From the NCBI RefSeq assembly GCF_001975705.1, contig NZ_CP015089.1, positions 67,421-131,420 of the forward strand: a DNA stretch of 64,000 bases, written 5' to 3'. The first letter of the stretch is position 1; each line of letters starts with the position of its first letter. The notes beneath the pieces were generated by a model that was given only the letters and a program-made list of their open reading frames with translations, searched no databases and was not told the DNA's origin. The stretch is from Salipiger abyssi (GTDB lineage Bacteria > Pseudomonadota > Alphaproteobacteria > Rhodobacterales > Rhodobacteraceae). Positions 45,487-54,174 of this stretch are shown here, in pieces. Made by a program: the position numbers and the translations under genes.

Positions 45487-45678
45487 ATGATCCGCCGTGA
45501 CGACAGTCCGACCCATGCCCGGAGCGGACGTGATGCCGAGCTGCGATTGCGGGATCTGCACGAGCGGTTGCGCAGAGGTCTGTATCAGGCGGATCGGGGC
45601 GAGCGGGCCGACGGCAGCGGGGCCGATGCCCTCCGCGCGGCCTTTGCCGAAGCGCGGGCGCGGCATACGCGCGACTGA
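45487..45678 (+). CDS. Small hypothetical protein
   Basis: 63-aa, highly charged (Arg/Asp/Glu-rich) frame starting at ATG 45487 with GGAGG 8 nt upstream, divergent from icd. The sequence DAELRLRDLHERLRRGLYQAD suggests one amphipathic helix. No family recognised. The ribosome-binding site and a palindrome 40 nt after the stop support it modestly. Confidence 0.4.
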   Translation: MIRRDDSPTHARSGRDAELRLRDLHERLRRGLYQADRGERADGSGADALRAAFAEARARHTRD

Positions 45679-45717
45679 GACCTGCGCAGATTGCGGCTGG
45701 CCCCGCTCCGCCGCGCC

Positions 45718-45741
45718 GCAAAATTTTCGAGAAAATTTTGC
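45718..45741. repeat. AT-rich palindrome, possible bidirectional terminator
   Basis: GCAAAATTTTC-GA-GAAAATTTTGC: perfect 11-bp arms with 2-bp centre, between the convergent small gene and ABC-2 permease gene (11 bp from the permease stop). Striking because the surroundings are about two-thirds GC; similar AAAATTTTCGAAAATTTT palindromes are, to my recollection, frequent in roseobacter intergenic DNA. Confidence 0.65.
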
Positions 45742-45751
45742 CCCTGCCCCG

Positions 45752-46549
45752 TCAGCCGCCCTTGCGCCGCCGCGTCATGCCATAGGCCGGATCGTAGCCG
45801 ACAAGCGCCAGCCCGAAGAACAGCACGAAACTCAGCGCCACCCAGAGCAGCGCCCATCCGTTCAGGCTCTGATACAGCGCAAAGCGGATCAGCTCGACCG
45901 CATGGGTGAAGGGGTTGGCGGCGCAGATGTCGCGCAGGATCGCCGAGCTTTCCGCCATCTTCCACAGCGGGTAGAGCGCGGTGGAGAGAAAGAACATCGG
46001 GAAGATGACGAAATTCATCACCCCCGCGAAATTCTCCAGCTGCCGGATCGTCGAGGAGATCAGCAGCCCCAGCGCCCCCAGCATCAGCCCCGAGAGCACC
46101 AGCGCCGGCAGCACCGCCACATAGCCCAGCGGCGGCAGGGTGATGCCGAATCCGGCGGCAATGGCGAGGAACACATAGACCTGGAGGATCGACACCGCGA
46201 CCCCGGCCAGCAGCTTGCACAAGAGCAGCCACCAGCGCGGCAGCGGCGCGGTCAGCAAGAGCCGCATGGAGCCCATCTCCTGATCGTAGACCAGCGAGAG
46301 CGAGCTCTGCATGCCGTTGAAAAGCTGGATCATCCCGCAAAGCCCCGGGACGATATAGACCTCATAGGTGATATAGGTCTCGTAGGGCGGGATGATCGAC
46401 AGCCCCAGCGCCGCGCGGAAACCGGCGGCAAAGACCACCAGCCAGACCAGCGGCCGCACCAGCGCCGCGAGGAACCGCGAGCGCTGATGGATGAAACGCA
46501 GCGCCTCACGGCGGATGATGGCGAAGAGCGCAATCAGCCAGGGGGTCAT
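45752..46549 (-). CDS. ABC-2 type transporter permease
   Basis: 265-aa membrane protein with about six hydrophobic segments. It has the ABC-2 pattern: long first extracellular region after LVRPLVWLVVFAAGFRAAL, then DQEMGSMRLLLTAPLPRWWLLLCKLLAG, and late STIRQLENFAGVMNFVIFPMFFLSTALYPLW. It resembles the permease found with PQQ-dependent alcohol-oxidation clusters, though no PQQ genes are present here. Overlaps the ATPase gene by 4 nt and forms an exporter with it. Confidence 0.88.
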   Translation of the reverse strand: MTPWLIALFAIIRREALRFIHQRSRFLAALVRPLVWLVVFAAGFRAALGLSIIPPYETYITYEVYIVPGLCGMIQLFNGMQSSLSLVYDQEMGSMRLLLTAPLPRWWLLLCKLLAGVAVSILQVYVFLAIAAGFGITLPPLGYVAVLPALVLSGLMLGALGLLISSTIRQLENFAGVMNFVIFPMFFLSTALYPLWKMAESSAILRDICAANPFTHAVELIRFALYQSLNGWALLWVALSFVLFFGLALVGYDPAYGMTRRRKGG

Positions 46550-47265
46550 GCGATGCCCTCCGCCGTCATCTCCATGAAGACCTCGGCCAGCGACCGCCCT
46601 CCGCGCAGATCCGCGGCGGGCTCATGCGCCAGCACCTCGCCCCGGTGCAGCACGACGACATCGTCGCCGTCGCCGATCTCGTCCACCAGATGGGTGGCCC
46701 AGAACACCGTCAGCCCGGTCTGCGCCAGCTCGTGCACATGCGCCACGATGGCCTGCCGGCTCTTGAAATCGAGCCCCACCGTGGGCTCGTCGAGCAGCAG
46801 CACCTCGGGATCGTGGATCAGCGCACGGGCGATCTCCATCCGCCGCCGGTGGCCGCCATTGAGGCTGCGGATCTTCTCGCCGGCGCGCTCGGCCATGTCG
46901 AGCTGCGCCAGCGCCCGCTCGGTGCGCCGCGCCGCCTCGCGCCCGCCGATCCCGTGCAGCGCCGCGAAATAGCGCATGTTCATCGCCACCGTCATGTCGA
47001 GATCAAGCGTCGGCTGCTGGAACACCACGCCGATCTTCGACAGCGCCGCGCGCGGCTCTTTGGCGATGTCGTGCCCGGCGACGGAGATGCGGCCCTCGCG
47101 GGTGACAAAGAGCCGTGTGAGCAGCGCGAACAGCGTCGATTTGCCGGCCCCGTTGGGCCCGAGCAGCGCGGTGAAGCGCCCGGGCCGCAGCGCAAAGCTC
47201 ACCCCGTCGAGCGCCCGCTTGGCGCCGTAGCTGTAGCCGAGATCGGTGACTTCCAGTGCGGTCAT
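46546..47265 (-). CDS. ABC transporter ATP-binding protein (ABC-2 partner)
   Basis: 239-aa ABC ATPase. Walker A is LLGPNGAGKSTLFALLTRLF, Walker B VLLLDEPTVGLD, Q-loop VVFQQPTLDLDMTV, H-loop FWATHLVDE. The signature reads LNGGHRRRMEIARAL, with Asn in place of the usual Ser (LSGG). ATG 47265 with GAGG upstream is preferred over a TTG 9 nt earlier. Pairs with the downstream ABC-2 permease. Confidence 0.91.
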   Translation of the reverse strand: MTALEVTDLGYSYGAKRALDGVSFALRPGRFTALLGPNGAGKSTLFALLTRLFVTREGRISVAGHDIAKEPRAALSKIGVVFQQPTLDLDMTVAMNMRYFAALHGIGGREAARRTERALAQLDMAERAGEKIRSLNGGHRRRMEIARALIHDPEVLLLDEPTVGLDFKSRQAIVAHVHELAQTGLTVFWATHLVDEIGDGDDVVVLHRGEVLAHEPAADLRGGRSLAEVFMEMTAEGIA

Positions 47266-47315
47266 ATCAGGCAAACCTCTTCAAAACGGGCGTGGAGGCC
47301 CAAACGCCACACCGC

Positions 47316-48116
47316 TCATCCCCGCCACCGCCGCACCCGCCGTTCCCAGGGCTGCAAGACCAGCCATTCCACCGCCAGCATCACCGCGATGAAGGAAAAC
47401 GCATAGACCAGCACCATGCCCACATCGAAGAGCTGGAAATAGAGGTGGATCTGAAACCCCACCCCGTTCGAACGCCCGAGAAACTCCACCACCAGCACGA
47501 TCTTCCAGATCACCGCCACGCCGGAGCGCGCGGCGGCGGTAATGAAGGGCGCGAGCTGCGGCAGCACCACATGGCGCATGCGCCGGAGCCTCGGCATGCG
47601 GTAGACCCCGGTCATGTCGTCGAGCCCGGGATCGAGCGCCCTTGCCCCCTCGCGGATCACCGTGGCGACATTGGGGATCTTGTTCAGCGTCACCGCGACG
47701 ATGGCGGCGGTCTCGTTGAGCCCGATCCAGAGATAACACAGCACGATCAGCACCAGCGCCGGCAGGTTGAGAAAGATCACCAGCCAGGGGTCGAGCCAGC
47801 GGTCGACGGCGGGAAACCGCCCCATCACCAGCCCCAGCACGATCCCGAGGCTCATCGCCAGCACAAAGGCCCAGAGCACCCGCGTCAGCGTCCAGCCGAG
47901 GTGAAACAGCAGCTCGCCGGAGCGCAGCGCCTGCGCGAAGGGCTGCACCAGCGCCCAGGGCTGCGGCAGGATCTGCGGATCGGCGGTCAGCGCCGCCGCT
48001 ACGATCCAGATCAGTGCCAGCAGCGCCAGCGAAATAACGGTCACCGCAATGCGTCCGGGCGCATGCGTCCGGGCGGCGGCGACACCGCGCCAGCGCTCTG
48101 CCGTGTCGTTCGGCAA
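47316..48116 (-). CDS. ABC permease of nitrate/sulfonate/taurine type (SsuC-like)
   Basis: 266-aa inner-membrane permease. It carries the binding-protein-dependent signature LVEFLGRSNGVGFQIHLYFQ and the EAA-like stretch GVYRMPRLRRMRHVVLPQLAPFITAAARSGVAVIW; about six membrane segments. It is 51 nt upstream of the ABC-2 ATPase gene on the same strand, but no matching SsuB-type ATPase or binding protein is seen nearby, so its partner is unclear. Confidence 0.85.
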   Translation of the reverse strand: MPNDTAERWRGVAAARTHAPGRIAVTVISLALLALIWIVAAALTADPQILPQPWALVQPFAQALRSGELLFHLGWTLTRVLWAFVLAMSLGIVLGLVMGRFPAVDRWLDPWLVIFLNLPALVLIVLCYLWIGLNETAAIVAVTLNKIPNVATVIREGARALDPGLDDMTGVYRMPRLRRMRHVVLPQLAPFITAAARSGVAVIWKIVLVVEFLGRSNGVGFQIHLYFQLFDVGMVLVYAFSFIAVMLAVEWLVLQPWERRVRRWRG

Positions 48117-48224
48117 GAAAACTCCTCCCCTTCCTCGCAGGGAAGGGTGACCGCAGACGCGGCGCGCGTCAATTGCTCCTAAGGGAGGAGACGGCAGACG
48201 TTACGTCCGCCCCTGCGCCGACGC

Positions 48225-48428
48225 TCAGACCTCGCGTTCGCCGGGCCGCACCGCCCGGCATTTCCAGCCGGAGACCCTGAAGGCCGGATGCGTCTCGGCC
48301 CATTTCGCCAGTTCGGGCTGGGCGCCCATCAGGCAGGTCATCGGCGAGATGTCGGTATAAAGCAGGCTGCGTTCCTGGCACTGATCTGGCGCGGTGGCCA
48401 GGCAGGCCACAAAAATTAGCTCAATCAT
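48225..48428 (-). CDS. Small conserved-looking cysteine-containing protein
   Basis: 67-aa protein, hydrophobic at its N-terminus (MIELIFVACLATAPDQCQERSLLY) with four cysteines (positions about 9, 17, 32 and 57) and a WAETHPAFRVSGWKCR C-terminal block. Small proteins of this pattern recur in Rhodobacteraceae, to my recollection, without assigned function. The N-terminal stretch could act as a signal sequence, with disulfides outside the cytoplasm; this is inferred. Confidence 0.6.
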   Translation of the reverse strand: MIELIFVACLATAPDQCQERSLLYTDISPMTCLMGAQPELAKWAETHPAFRVSGWKCRAVRPGEREV

Positions 48429-48576
48429 GTTTGCCTCGTGTCATCGGACGGGTGCCCGGACAGGGTCTCAACAAATTCCCGAAAAATGGGTCAACAGAAA
48501 TGTCCCTTTATGCTGCGATGCAGCATTTCGATAAAGGTTTTGCCTCCGGACACCATACATGACCAAATATTGAGCG

Positions 48577-50175
48577 ATGAATAAAGACAGCCCTCCTGAC
48601 CGATCCCGCAGCGGCCTGTCGCTCAAGGCCCGTCTCGGGCTGGGCGCGGGGCTGCTGGGGCTCGCCACGCTGCTGACGGCGGCGATGCTGGTGACCGGCA
48701 TGGCGCGGGTGTCGCAGCGGCTCGACACGGCGCTCGCCGCCGAAACCCGGCTGGAGCAGTATTCCGCGCTTTCCACCCAGGTCTCGACCTTCATCGTCGT
48801 CGCCGCCGAGGCCATCCAGCGCGGCCTGCCGCCCGAGACCCGCGCCGCGCGGATCGACGGTATCGCGGCGACGCTCGACCGCAGCTTTGTCATGCTGCGC
48901 GCCGGGCTCGATGCCGAGGTGGCCGAGGCACAGGGGCTCGACGAACAGAGCCGGCGGGCGACGCAGTCGCTGGGCCTCGCGCGGATGCAGGCGCTGTTCC
49001 GCTCCACCCGTGACGGGCTGGTCTCGGAGACGGAAGATCGCGACCGGCTGCGCGCGTATCTCGACACATTCGCCTCGGGGTTCGAGCCGCTTCTGGCCGG
49101 AGCGGTGAACGAGGAGAAGCGGTTGCGCGCCGGCATCCTCGCCGGGATCGAGGATCTGCGCCGCAGCCTGACGCTCGCCGCCATCGCCATCGGCCTTGCG
49201 GCGCTGGCGCTCTGTGCCGGGGTCTATTTCGGCCTGATCCGCCCGCAATTCCGCCGGCTCGACGCGCTGCGCGACGCCGCCCGCCGGATCGGGCTCGAGG
49301 AGTTCGACATCGCCCTGCCCGCCGGACCGCGCGACGAGATCGGCGCGCTTTCCGCCGAGACCGCCCGCATGGCGCAGGCGCTGGCGGCGCGCGCCGAGGC
49401 GGTGGCGCGGGACCGCGCCCAGCTCGGAGAGATCATCCGCCAGCGCACCGAGGCGCTGAGCGCCGCCAATGCCCGGCTCGAACGCACCGACGAGGACCGC
49501 CGCCGCTTCTTTGCCGATATCAGCCACGAGCTGCGCACGCCGCTGACGGTGATCCTGATGGAGGCGCAGCTCGGGCGGCAGGGCGACGACCCGGCGCCGG
49601 CCTTCGCCACCATCGAGGCGCGCGCGCAGCGGCTCAACCGGCGTATCGACGATCTGCTGCGCATTGCCCGCTCGGAAACCGGCCAGCTCGCGCTGGAGAC
49701 CGCGCCGGTGGCGCTGAAAGATCTGCTGTCGGAGGCGGAGGCGGAAACCCGCGCGGAGCTCTCCAATGCGGGCATGGTGCTGGACGCGCCGGACGCGGCA
49801 CCGCTCACCGTCACCGGCGACCGCAACTGGCTGCGTCAGGTGGTGGTCGGGCTCATCCGCAACGCCATCCGCCATGCGCGGGCGGGCGGCAGGCTGCGGC
49901 TGGAACTGCGCGAAGACGGCGGGTTTGGCGAGATCGTTCTCACCGATAACGGCCCCGGCATCGCGGCAGAGGATCAGGCGCGGATCTTCGACCGTTTCGC
50001 GCAAGGCGGCGGCGGTAATGCGCAGGGCTTCGGCCTCGGGCTGGCGCTGGCACGCTGGGTGATCGAGGAGCAGGGCGGCAGTATCGCGCTGCAAAGCCCC
50101 TTGCCCCGCGACGCGGCGCTCGGCAATGCAGCCGGGACAAAGATCTCGGTTCGCCTGCCGCTGGATCGGGGATAG
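48577..50175 (+). CDS. Sensor histidine kinase
   Basis: 532-aa membrane kinase. Two membrane helices: about 20-42 and 196-222, with a periplasmic, Ala/Arg-rich helical sensor domain between. HAMP-like region (RPQFRRLDALRDAARRIGLEEFDIALPAGPRDEIGALSAETARMAQAL), coiled coil, then HisKA with phospho-acceptor His317 (FFADISHELRTPLTVI) and HATPase motifs (VVGLIRNAIRHA, VLTDNGPGIA, GFGLGLALARWV). Its regulator follows 9 nt downstream. Signal unknown. Confidence 0.93.
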   Translation: MNKDSPPDRSRSGLSLKARLGLGAGLLGLATLLTAAMLVTGMARVSQRLDTALAAETRLEQYSALSTQVSTFIVVAAEAIQRGLPPETRAARIDGIAATLDRSFVMLRAGLDAEVAEAQGLDEQSRRATQSLGLARMQALFRSTRDGLVSETEDRDRLRAYLDTFASGFEPLLAGAVNEEKRLRAGILAGIEDLRRSLTLAAIAIGLAALALCAGVYFGLIRPQFRRLDALRDAARRIGLEEFDIALPAGPRDEIGALSAETARMAQALAARAEAVARDRAQLGEIIRQRTEALSAANARLERTDEDRRRFFADISHELRTPLTVILMEAQLGRQGDDPAPAFATIEARAQRLNRRIDDLLRIARSETGQLALETAPVALKDLLSEAEAETRAELSNAGMVLDAPDAAPLTVTGDRNWLRQVVVGLIRNAIRHARAGGRLRLELREDGGFGEIVLTDNGPGIAAEDQARIFDRFAQGGGGNAQGFGLGLALARWVIEEQGGSIALQSPLPRDAALGNAAGTKISVRLPLDRG

Positions 50176-50184
50176 GATCGGGCC

Positions 50185-50865
50185 ATGAGCATGCAGACGC
50201 GGCTTCTGGTGGTCGATGACGACCCGGAAATCTGCTCGGCCCTCGCGCGCGGGCTGGCGCTGCACGGCTATGTCGTCGAGACCCGCAACCGCGCCGAGAC
50301 CGCGCTGGCGGATCTGACCGGCGGCGGGTTCGACGCCGCCGTCATCGACGTGATGCTGGGCGCCGACAGTGGCATTGCCTTGGTGCGCGACGCCCGTGCC
50401 GCCGGGGCGCAACTGCCCATCGTCATGCTCTCGGCTTTGTCGGAGGTCGAGCACCGCGCCGCCGGGCTCGAGGCGGGGGCTGACGATTACGTGGTCAAAC
50501 CCTTCTCCTTCGACGAGCTGGCGGCACGGCTGCGGGTGCAGGAACGCCGCTCCGCCGCACTGCGCCCGGCACCGGCGCGACTCTCGCACAGCGCCCGGCG
50601 CCTCTCCGGCCCCAGCCGCGCCGTGACCCTGACCGACCGCGAATATGCGCTGCTGACGCTGCTGGCCGATCACGCCGGAACCCCCCTGCCCCGGGGCGAG
50701 ATCTTTGACGCGCTCTGGGCGGGCGAGTCGCGTTCGGAAAACGTGGTCGACGTCTATATCGGCTATCTGCGCAAAAAGCTGAAACCGGCCTCGGATTTTG
50801 GCTTCGAGATCGCCACAGTGCGGCACAAGGGCTTTTGCCTGGAGGGCACACCGCCGCAGCGCTGA
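50185..50865 (+). CDS. OmpR-family response regulator
   Basis: 226-aa regulator. Receiver domain with acidic pocket VVDDDPE, phospho-acceptor Asp55 (AAVIDVMLG), switch residues IVMLSAL and Lys in DYVVKPFSFDEL. C-terminal winged helix from about 130 (AVTLTDREYALLTLLADHAGTPLPRGEIFDALW ... VVDVYIGYLRKKL). Encoded immediately after the kinase; target genes not evident. Confidence 0.94.
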   Translation: MSMQTRLLVVDDDPEICSALARGLALHGYVVETRNRAETALADLTGGGFDAAVIDVMLGADSGIALVRDARAAGAQLPIVMLSALSEVEHRAAGLEAGADDYVVKPFSFDELAARLRVQERRSAALRPAPARLSHSARRLSGPSRAVTLTDREYALLTLLADHAGTPLPRGEIFDALWAGESRSENVVDVYIGYLRKKLKPASDFGFEIATVRHKGFCLEGTPPQR

Positions 50866-50937
50866 GCCACGAAGCGCTTGCACCCCCCGGTGTTTCCGCC
50901 ATTTTGGCGCAAAGCCAGGGCAGCAACGGAGCGCGCG

Positions 50938-51417
50938 ATGGACCCCCGCCAGTTGGAGATGACGGTGCTGATGACGCCCGATATGGCGAATTTCAGCGGC
51001 AAGGTGCATGGCGGCGCCCTGCTGAACCTGCTCGACCGCGTCGCCTTTTCCTGCGCCTCGCGCTTCTCCGGGCGCTATGCGGTGACGCTTTCGGTCGATC
51101 AGGTGACCTTCAAGCAGCCGATCAATGTGGGCGAGCTCGTCACCTTTCGCGCCAGCGTCAACCATGCCGGGCGCACCTCGATGGAGGTCGGTATTCGCGT
51201 CGAGGCCGAGGACATCCGCAAGGGCACGCGGCGGCACACCAATTCGTGCTATTTCACCATGGTGGCGGTCGATGACGACGGCAAGCCCGCCGAGGTGCCC
51301 GAGCTGCGCATCCTCACCGAGACCGAAGCCAAGCGCAACCGCGCCGCCACCGTGCGCCGCGACCTGCGCAAGCGTTTTTCCGAAGAGCTGAAACAGGCCG
51401 CCAAGGGCGAGCTCTGA
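50938..51417 (+). CDS. Acyl-CoA thioesterase (hotdog fold, YciA/BFIT-like)
   Basis: 159-aa single-hotdog thioesterase. NFSGKVHGGALLNLLDRVAFSCASRFSGRYAVTLSVDQVTFKQPINVGELVTF is the catalytic helix and strand region; NHAGRTSMEVGIRVEAEDI follows. ATG 50938 has GGAG about 7 nt upstream and gives the family start; a longer frame exists from 50878. Hydrolyses acyl-CoA thioesters, substrate chain unknown. Confidence 0.9.
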   Translation: MDPRQLEMTVLMTPDMANFSGKVHGGALLNLLDRVAFSCASRFSGRYAVTLSVDQVTFKQPINVGELVTFRASVNHAGRTSMEVGIRVEAEDIRKGTRRHTNSCYFTMVAVDDDGKPAEVPELRILTETEAKRNRAATVRRDLRKRFSEELKQAAKGEL

Positions 51418-51566
51418 CACTACGCGGCGATCTGTATGTCACCGCTCGTTTAATGTATCGATGCCGTAAGGCAGCGCAAAGCCGCAGGCAGTGCCGGCGA
51501 TCGGAGTTGCGGAGCGGTTGGCGATCTGCGAAGCCTGTTTATATCGACGACACAGTAATCTAACCA

Positions 51567-52223
51567 GTGTCGGGCGAGAAATCGCTTGCGGTAAACAAGG
51601 GTATTCGTGTTTTGTCCCTTATTTGTGTGGTAGTGCCATCTGCGCACGGCCTTCCCAAGGCCAATTCCCGTCTTGCGACAGATTTGCGTACGTTGACATC
51701 TTTGCGCTTCTTCGCGGCATTTTGGGTGTTCATGTTCCATCTCAGCTTGCGGGTCGATACCGCCGATATCTGGTTCTGGAACATGATTGGTCACGGGGCG
51801 CGCGGCGTGGATTTCTTTTTCATTCTTTCGGGTTTCGTCATCCTCTACGTCTATGGATCGCAGATCGGCACGGATCGTTTTTCGATACGGCAATTCACGG
51901 TAAAACGCGTCGCCCGAATATACCCGCTACATCTCGCAATGCTGCTGGCGTGTTGTCTGCTCATTCTGGGCGGCGCGGGTGTTTCTTCGATTCCGTGGCT
52001 TCCGACAAATTTCAGGCCACTGGTTTCTCTCGGAGAAATTTCCCATTCCATTTATCTGGTGCATCTTCTTGTCATAAGGATCTGCATGGATTTTGCGCCG
52101 AAAGCCGGTATTCCCGCGCTGCCCTGGCCCGTCATCGGGCTGGCCGTAATTCTGGTCTCTGCCGGAACCTATCACTTCCTGGAAAATCCGGCACGGCGCT
52201 GGGTCGCCCGCAAACTGGGCTGA
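51567..52223 (+). pseudogene. Acyltransferase-3 family protein with internal deletion
   Basis: 218-aa membrane protein. The start of an OafA/acyltransferase-3 protein is clear (LRTLTSLRFFAAFWVFMFHLSL, GHGARGVDFFFILSGFVILYVYG, RQFTVKRVARIYPLHLAMLLACCLLIL), and so is the end (FRPLVSLGEISHSIYLVHLLVI ... YHFLENPARRW). The family is usually 330-390 aa with about ten membrane helices; here the middle 120-150 residues are missing at about residue 135-145. Base composition is lower in GC than the neighbours, suggesting acquired DNA. Probably inactive, although the frame is intact. Confidence 0.75.
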
Positions 52224-52248
52224 GTTCCCAACACCGTGCGGATAAGTT

Positions 52249-52890
52249 TCAGAGCCTGATATCGTCCAGCCGCTGGTCGCCGGGCAGTTTCGAACGTTCC
52301 AGAATGATCTGCGAGATCGCCCGGGCGCGCACCGGGTTCAGCGCCGCGAGGATCGGGGCGGCGTCGCGCTCGTTCATGGTGCCCAGAACCATCACCGAGA
52401 CCTCGATATCGAGATCGTTCATGATCGCGGCGGCGTCCTTGGGTTTCATGTTCCGGTAGAGCGAGACCAGCCGGTCGACATCTGCGGTATGCGCGGCCTC
52501 GACCTTTTCCAGCAAGCCCTCGAGCTCGGCCTTGAGATCGGCGAGGCGCTGCTGCTCGACAGCCAGCGTCTCGGCGGCCAGATCGAGCTCGGCAGAGCGC
52601 TGCGCGTTGCGCTCTTTCTGGGCGTCCAGAAGGTCACGCTCTTGTCTGATCGAGGCGAGCAGATCTTCGGGTGCTTCGCAAACTTCCGGCTCCTTTGCCA
52701 CCAGTGCCGGGGCGGCAGGGGCTTCCGGTTCGGCGCTCGTCGCCGCCGAGGCGGCGGAGACAAAGGCCGTCTGTTCGGGCGCGTCCTGCCCCGACACGGT
52801 CACAAGCTGCGGGTCTTCGAGCAAGGTCACACCGATCTTTGCGGCGCTGGCCACGGCAAACCCGGCGAGAAGCAGCGTGATGGGACGCAT
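52249..52890 (-). CDS. motE: MotE-like flagellar motility protein (MgtE N-domain type)
   Basis: 213-aa protein with an N-terminal signal/anchor (ITLLLAGFAVASAAKIGVTLL), an Ala/Glu linker, a coiled coil (about 85-135, RQERDLLDAQKERNAQRSAELDLAAETLAVEQQRLADLKAELEGLLEKVEAA) and a C-terminal MgtE_N-like domain (YRNMKPKDAAAIMNDLDIEVSVMVLGTMNERDAAPILAALNP). This is the architecture of MotE, a chaperone for the motor protein MotC in rhizobia; in Rhodobacterales it lies near fliM. Only 5 nt from the upstream gene. Confidence 0.75.
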   Translation of the reverse strand: MRPITLLLAGFAVASAAKIGVTLLEDPQLVTVSGQDAPEQTAFVSAASAATSAEPEAPAAPALVAKEPEVCEAPEDLLASIRQERDLLDAQKERNAQRSAELDLAAETLAVEQQRLADLKAELEGLLEKVEAAHTADVDRLVSLYRNMKPKDAAAIMNDLDIEVSVMVLGTMNERDAAPILAALNPVRARAISQIILERSKLPGDQRLDDIRL

Positions 52891-52895
52891 GACGC

Positions 52896-53249
52896 TCAGG
52901 CCTCGCGCTGGCGAACGGTTTCAAAGAAGCCGCGCACCAGCTCGGACTTGCCCGGCACCGAGGTGGCGCCGACCGGGCGGGTGGGGCGTTCGCGGCGGGT
53001 GCGGAAGGAGGGCTCTTCGCGCGTGGGCGCGCGCTCCTGCCGGGTCTCTTCCACCGGCGGCTGACCCGCCGAGCGCAGCGCCGAAACGGTGCTTTCGCTC
53101 CGGTCGACCGCAGCCGAGAACGTTCCGATCATCGGTTCCATATCCTTCAGAACGGACATGAGCAGACGCACGCGGCGGTCCACAACCCAAGCATAAGCCA
53201 TCGTGCCGACAAGCAGCACAAGGATAGCAATGTCAATCGCGAAGGACAT
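52896..53249 (-). CDS. Small flagellar-cluster membrane protein (DUF6468-like)
   Basis: 117-aa protein with one N-terminal transmembrane helix (AIDIAILVLLVGTMAYAWVVDRRVRLLMSVLKDMEPMIGTFSAAVDRSE) and a charged, Arg/Pro-rich tail. It overlaps fliM by 17 nt and precedes motE, the place where a DUF6468 protein occurs in Rhodobacterales flagellar clusters. Function not known. Confidence 0.72.
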   Translation of the reverse strand: MSFAIDIAILVLLVGTMAYAWVVDRRVRLLMSVLKDMEPMIGTFSAAVDRSESTVSALRSAGQPPVEETRQERAPTREEPSFRTRRERPTRPVGATSVPGKSELVRGFFETVRQREA

Positions 53250-54174
53250 TGGGAAGTTCCTCTTCTTCGTAGAGCTTTTCCATGAATTTCAGCGCCACCC
53301 GGCCGTTCTTGCGGCGGCCGACCTCGGTCCGGGCGAGCTCCTTGCCGGCGCAGCAGAGCGTCACCGGATCGTCCACCTGCATGCCGAGATCGAGCACCTG
53401 ACCGGGCACCCAGGACAGTACGTCGCGCATCGGGATCGAGGCCTGGCACATCACCGCCGCCATGGCCACATTGGTGCCGCCCAGCATATCGGTCATCTTA
53501 AGCCGCCAGCCGGTATCGCCGCCGAGCTGACCGCCGGTGAAATGCTGCGAGAGCACATCGCTGACCTTTTCAAAGGCGGTGTTGGGCAGCACAAAGACCA
53601 TCTCGCCGCTGCGGTCCTCGATTTCGATGCTCAGCACGGCGCGCACGCAGGCACTGGTGGGCGGCGCCAGCAGCAGGCCCTTGGGGTTGGTCTCCAGATG
53701 GTCGATCTTGAAGCTCACCGGCGCGACATTGGCGAAGGCGCCCGACAACTCCTTGAGCACCTCCTCGCAGAACCCCTGCCCGACCCGTTTTTCGATGGCG
53801 GTAAAGGTGCGGGGATTGCGCGCGCCGCCGGGCACGGCGCGCCCGCCGAAGGTGATCTCAAGGATGCTGTAGAGCAGGTCCGGTTGCAGAATCGTCGCGA
53901 TGGTCCCGCCCCAGCTTTCGGCTTCGGTGACGGCGATCAGCGCCGGGTCGGGAAGCGCTTCGAGCGCGTCCTGGCAGGTCAGATAGTCGATCTTTTTCAG
54001 ACTGATATCGGCCATCGCGCCGAGATAGCTCTTGAGCACCTGTGCCAGAGACAGGGAAAACCGGTCGAACACCACCTCCAGCATCGGCAGCCGCGCATAG
54101 GAGTATTTCGCGCGCTCGACGATCAGCTCCTGAACGGCGCGGGTGTCGGGGTGGATGGGGGATTCGACGCTCAT
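53233..54174 (-). CDS. fliM: Flagellar motor switch protein FliM
   Basis: 313-aa C-ring component that binds CheY-P and sets rotation. FliM core: ERAKYSYARLPMLEVVFDRFSLSLAQVLKSYLGAMADISLKKIDYLTCQDAL, then ILEITFGGRAVPGG and a C-terminal SpoA-type domain (ASIPMRDVLSWVPGQVLDLGMQVDDPVTLCCAGKELARTEVGRRKNGRVALKFM). The N-terminal CheY-binding helix is less obvious. Overlaps fliL by 4 nt. Confidence 0.92.
   Translation of the reverse strand: MSVESPIHPDTRAVQELIVERAKYSYARLPMLEVVFDRFSLSLAQVLKSYLGAMADISLKKIDYLTCQDALEALPDPALIAVTEAESWGGTIATILQPDLLYSILEITFGGRAVPGGARNPRTFTAIEKRVGQGFCEEVLKELSGAFANVAPVSFKIDHLETNPKGLLLAPPTSACVRAVLSIEIEDRSGEMVFVLPNTAFEKVSDVLSQHFTGGQLGGDTGWRLKMTDMLGGTNVAMAAVMCQASIPMRDVLSWVPGQVLDLGMQVDDPVTLCCAGKELARTEVGRRKNGRVALKFMEKLYEEEELPNVLRD

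Noticed and set aside
48508..51420. 970-codon minus-strand open frame
   Set aside because: Spans the complement of three well-supported plus-strand genes (kinase, response regulator, thioesterase); composition is that of a shadow frame.
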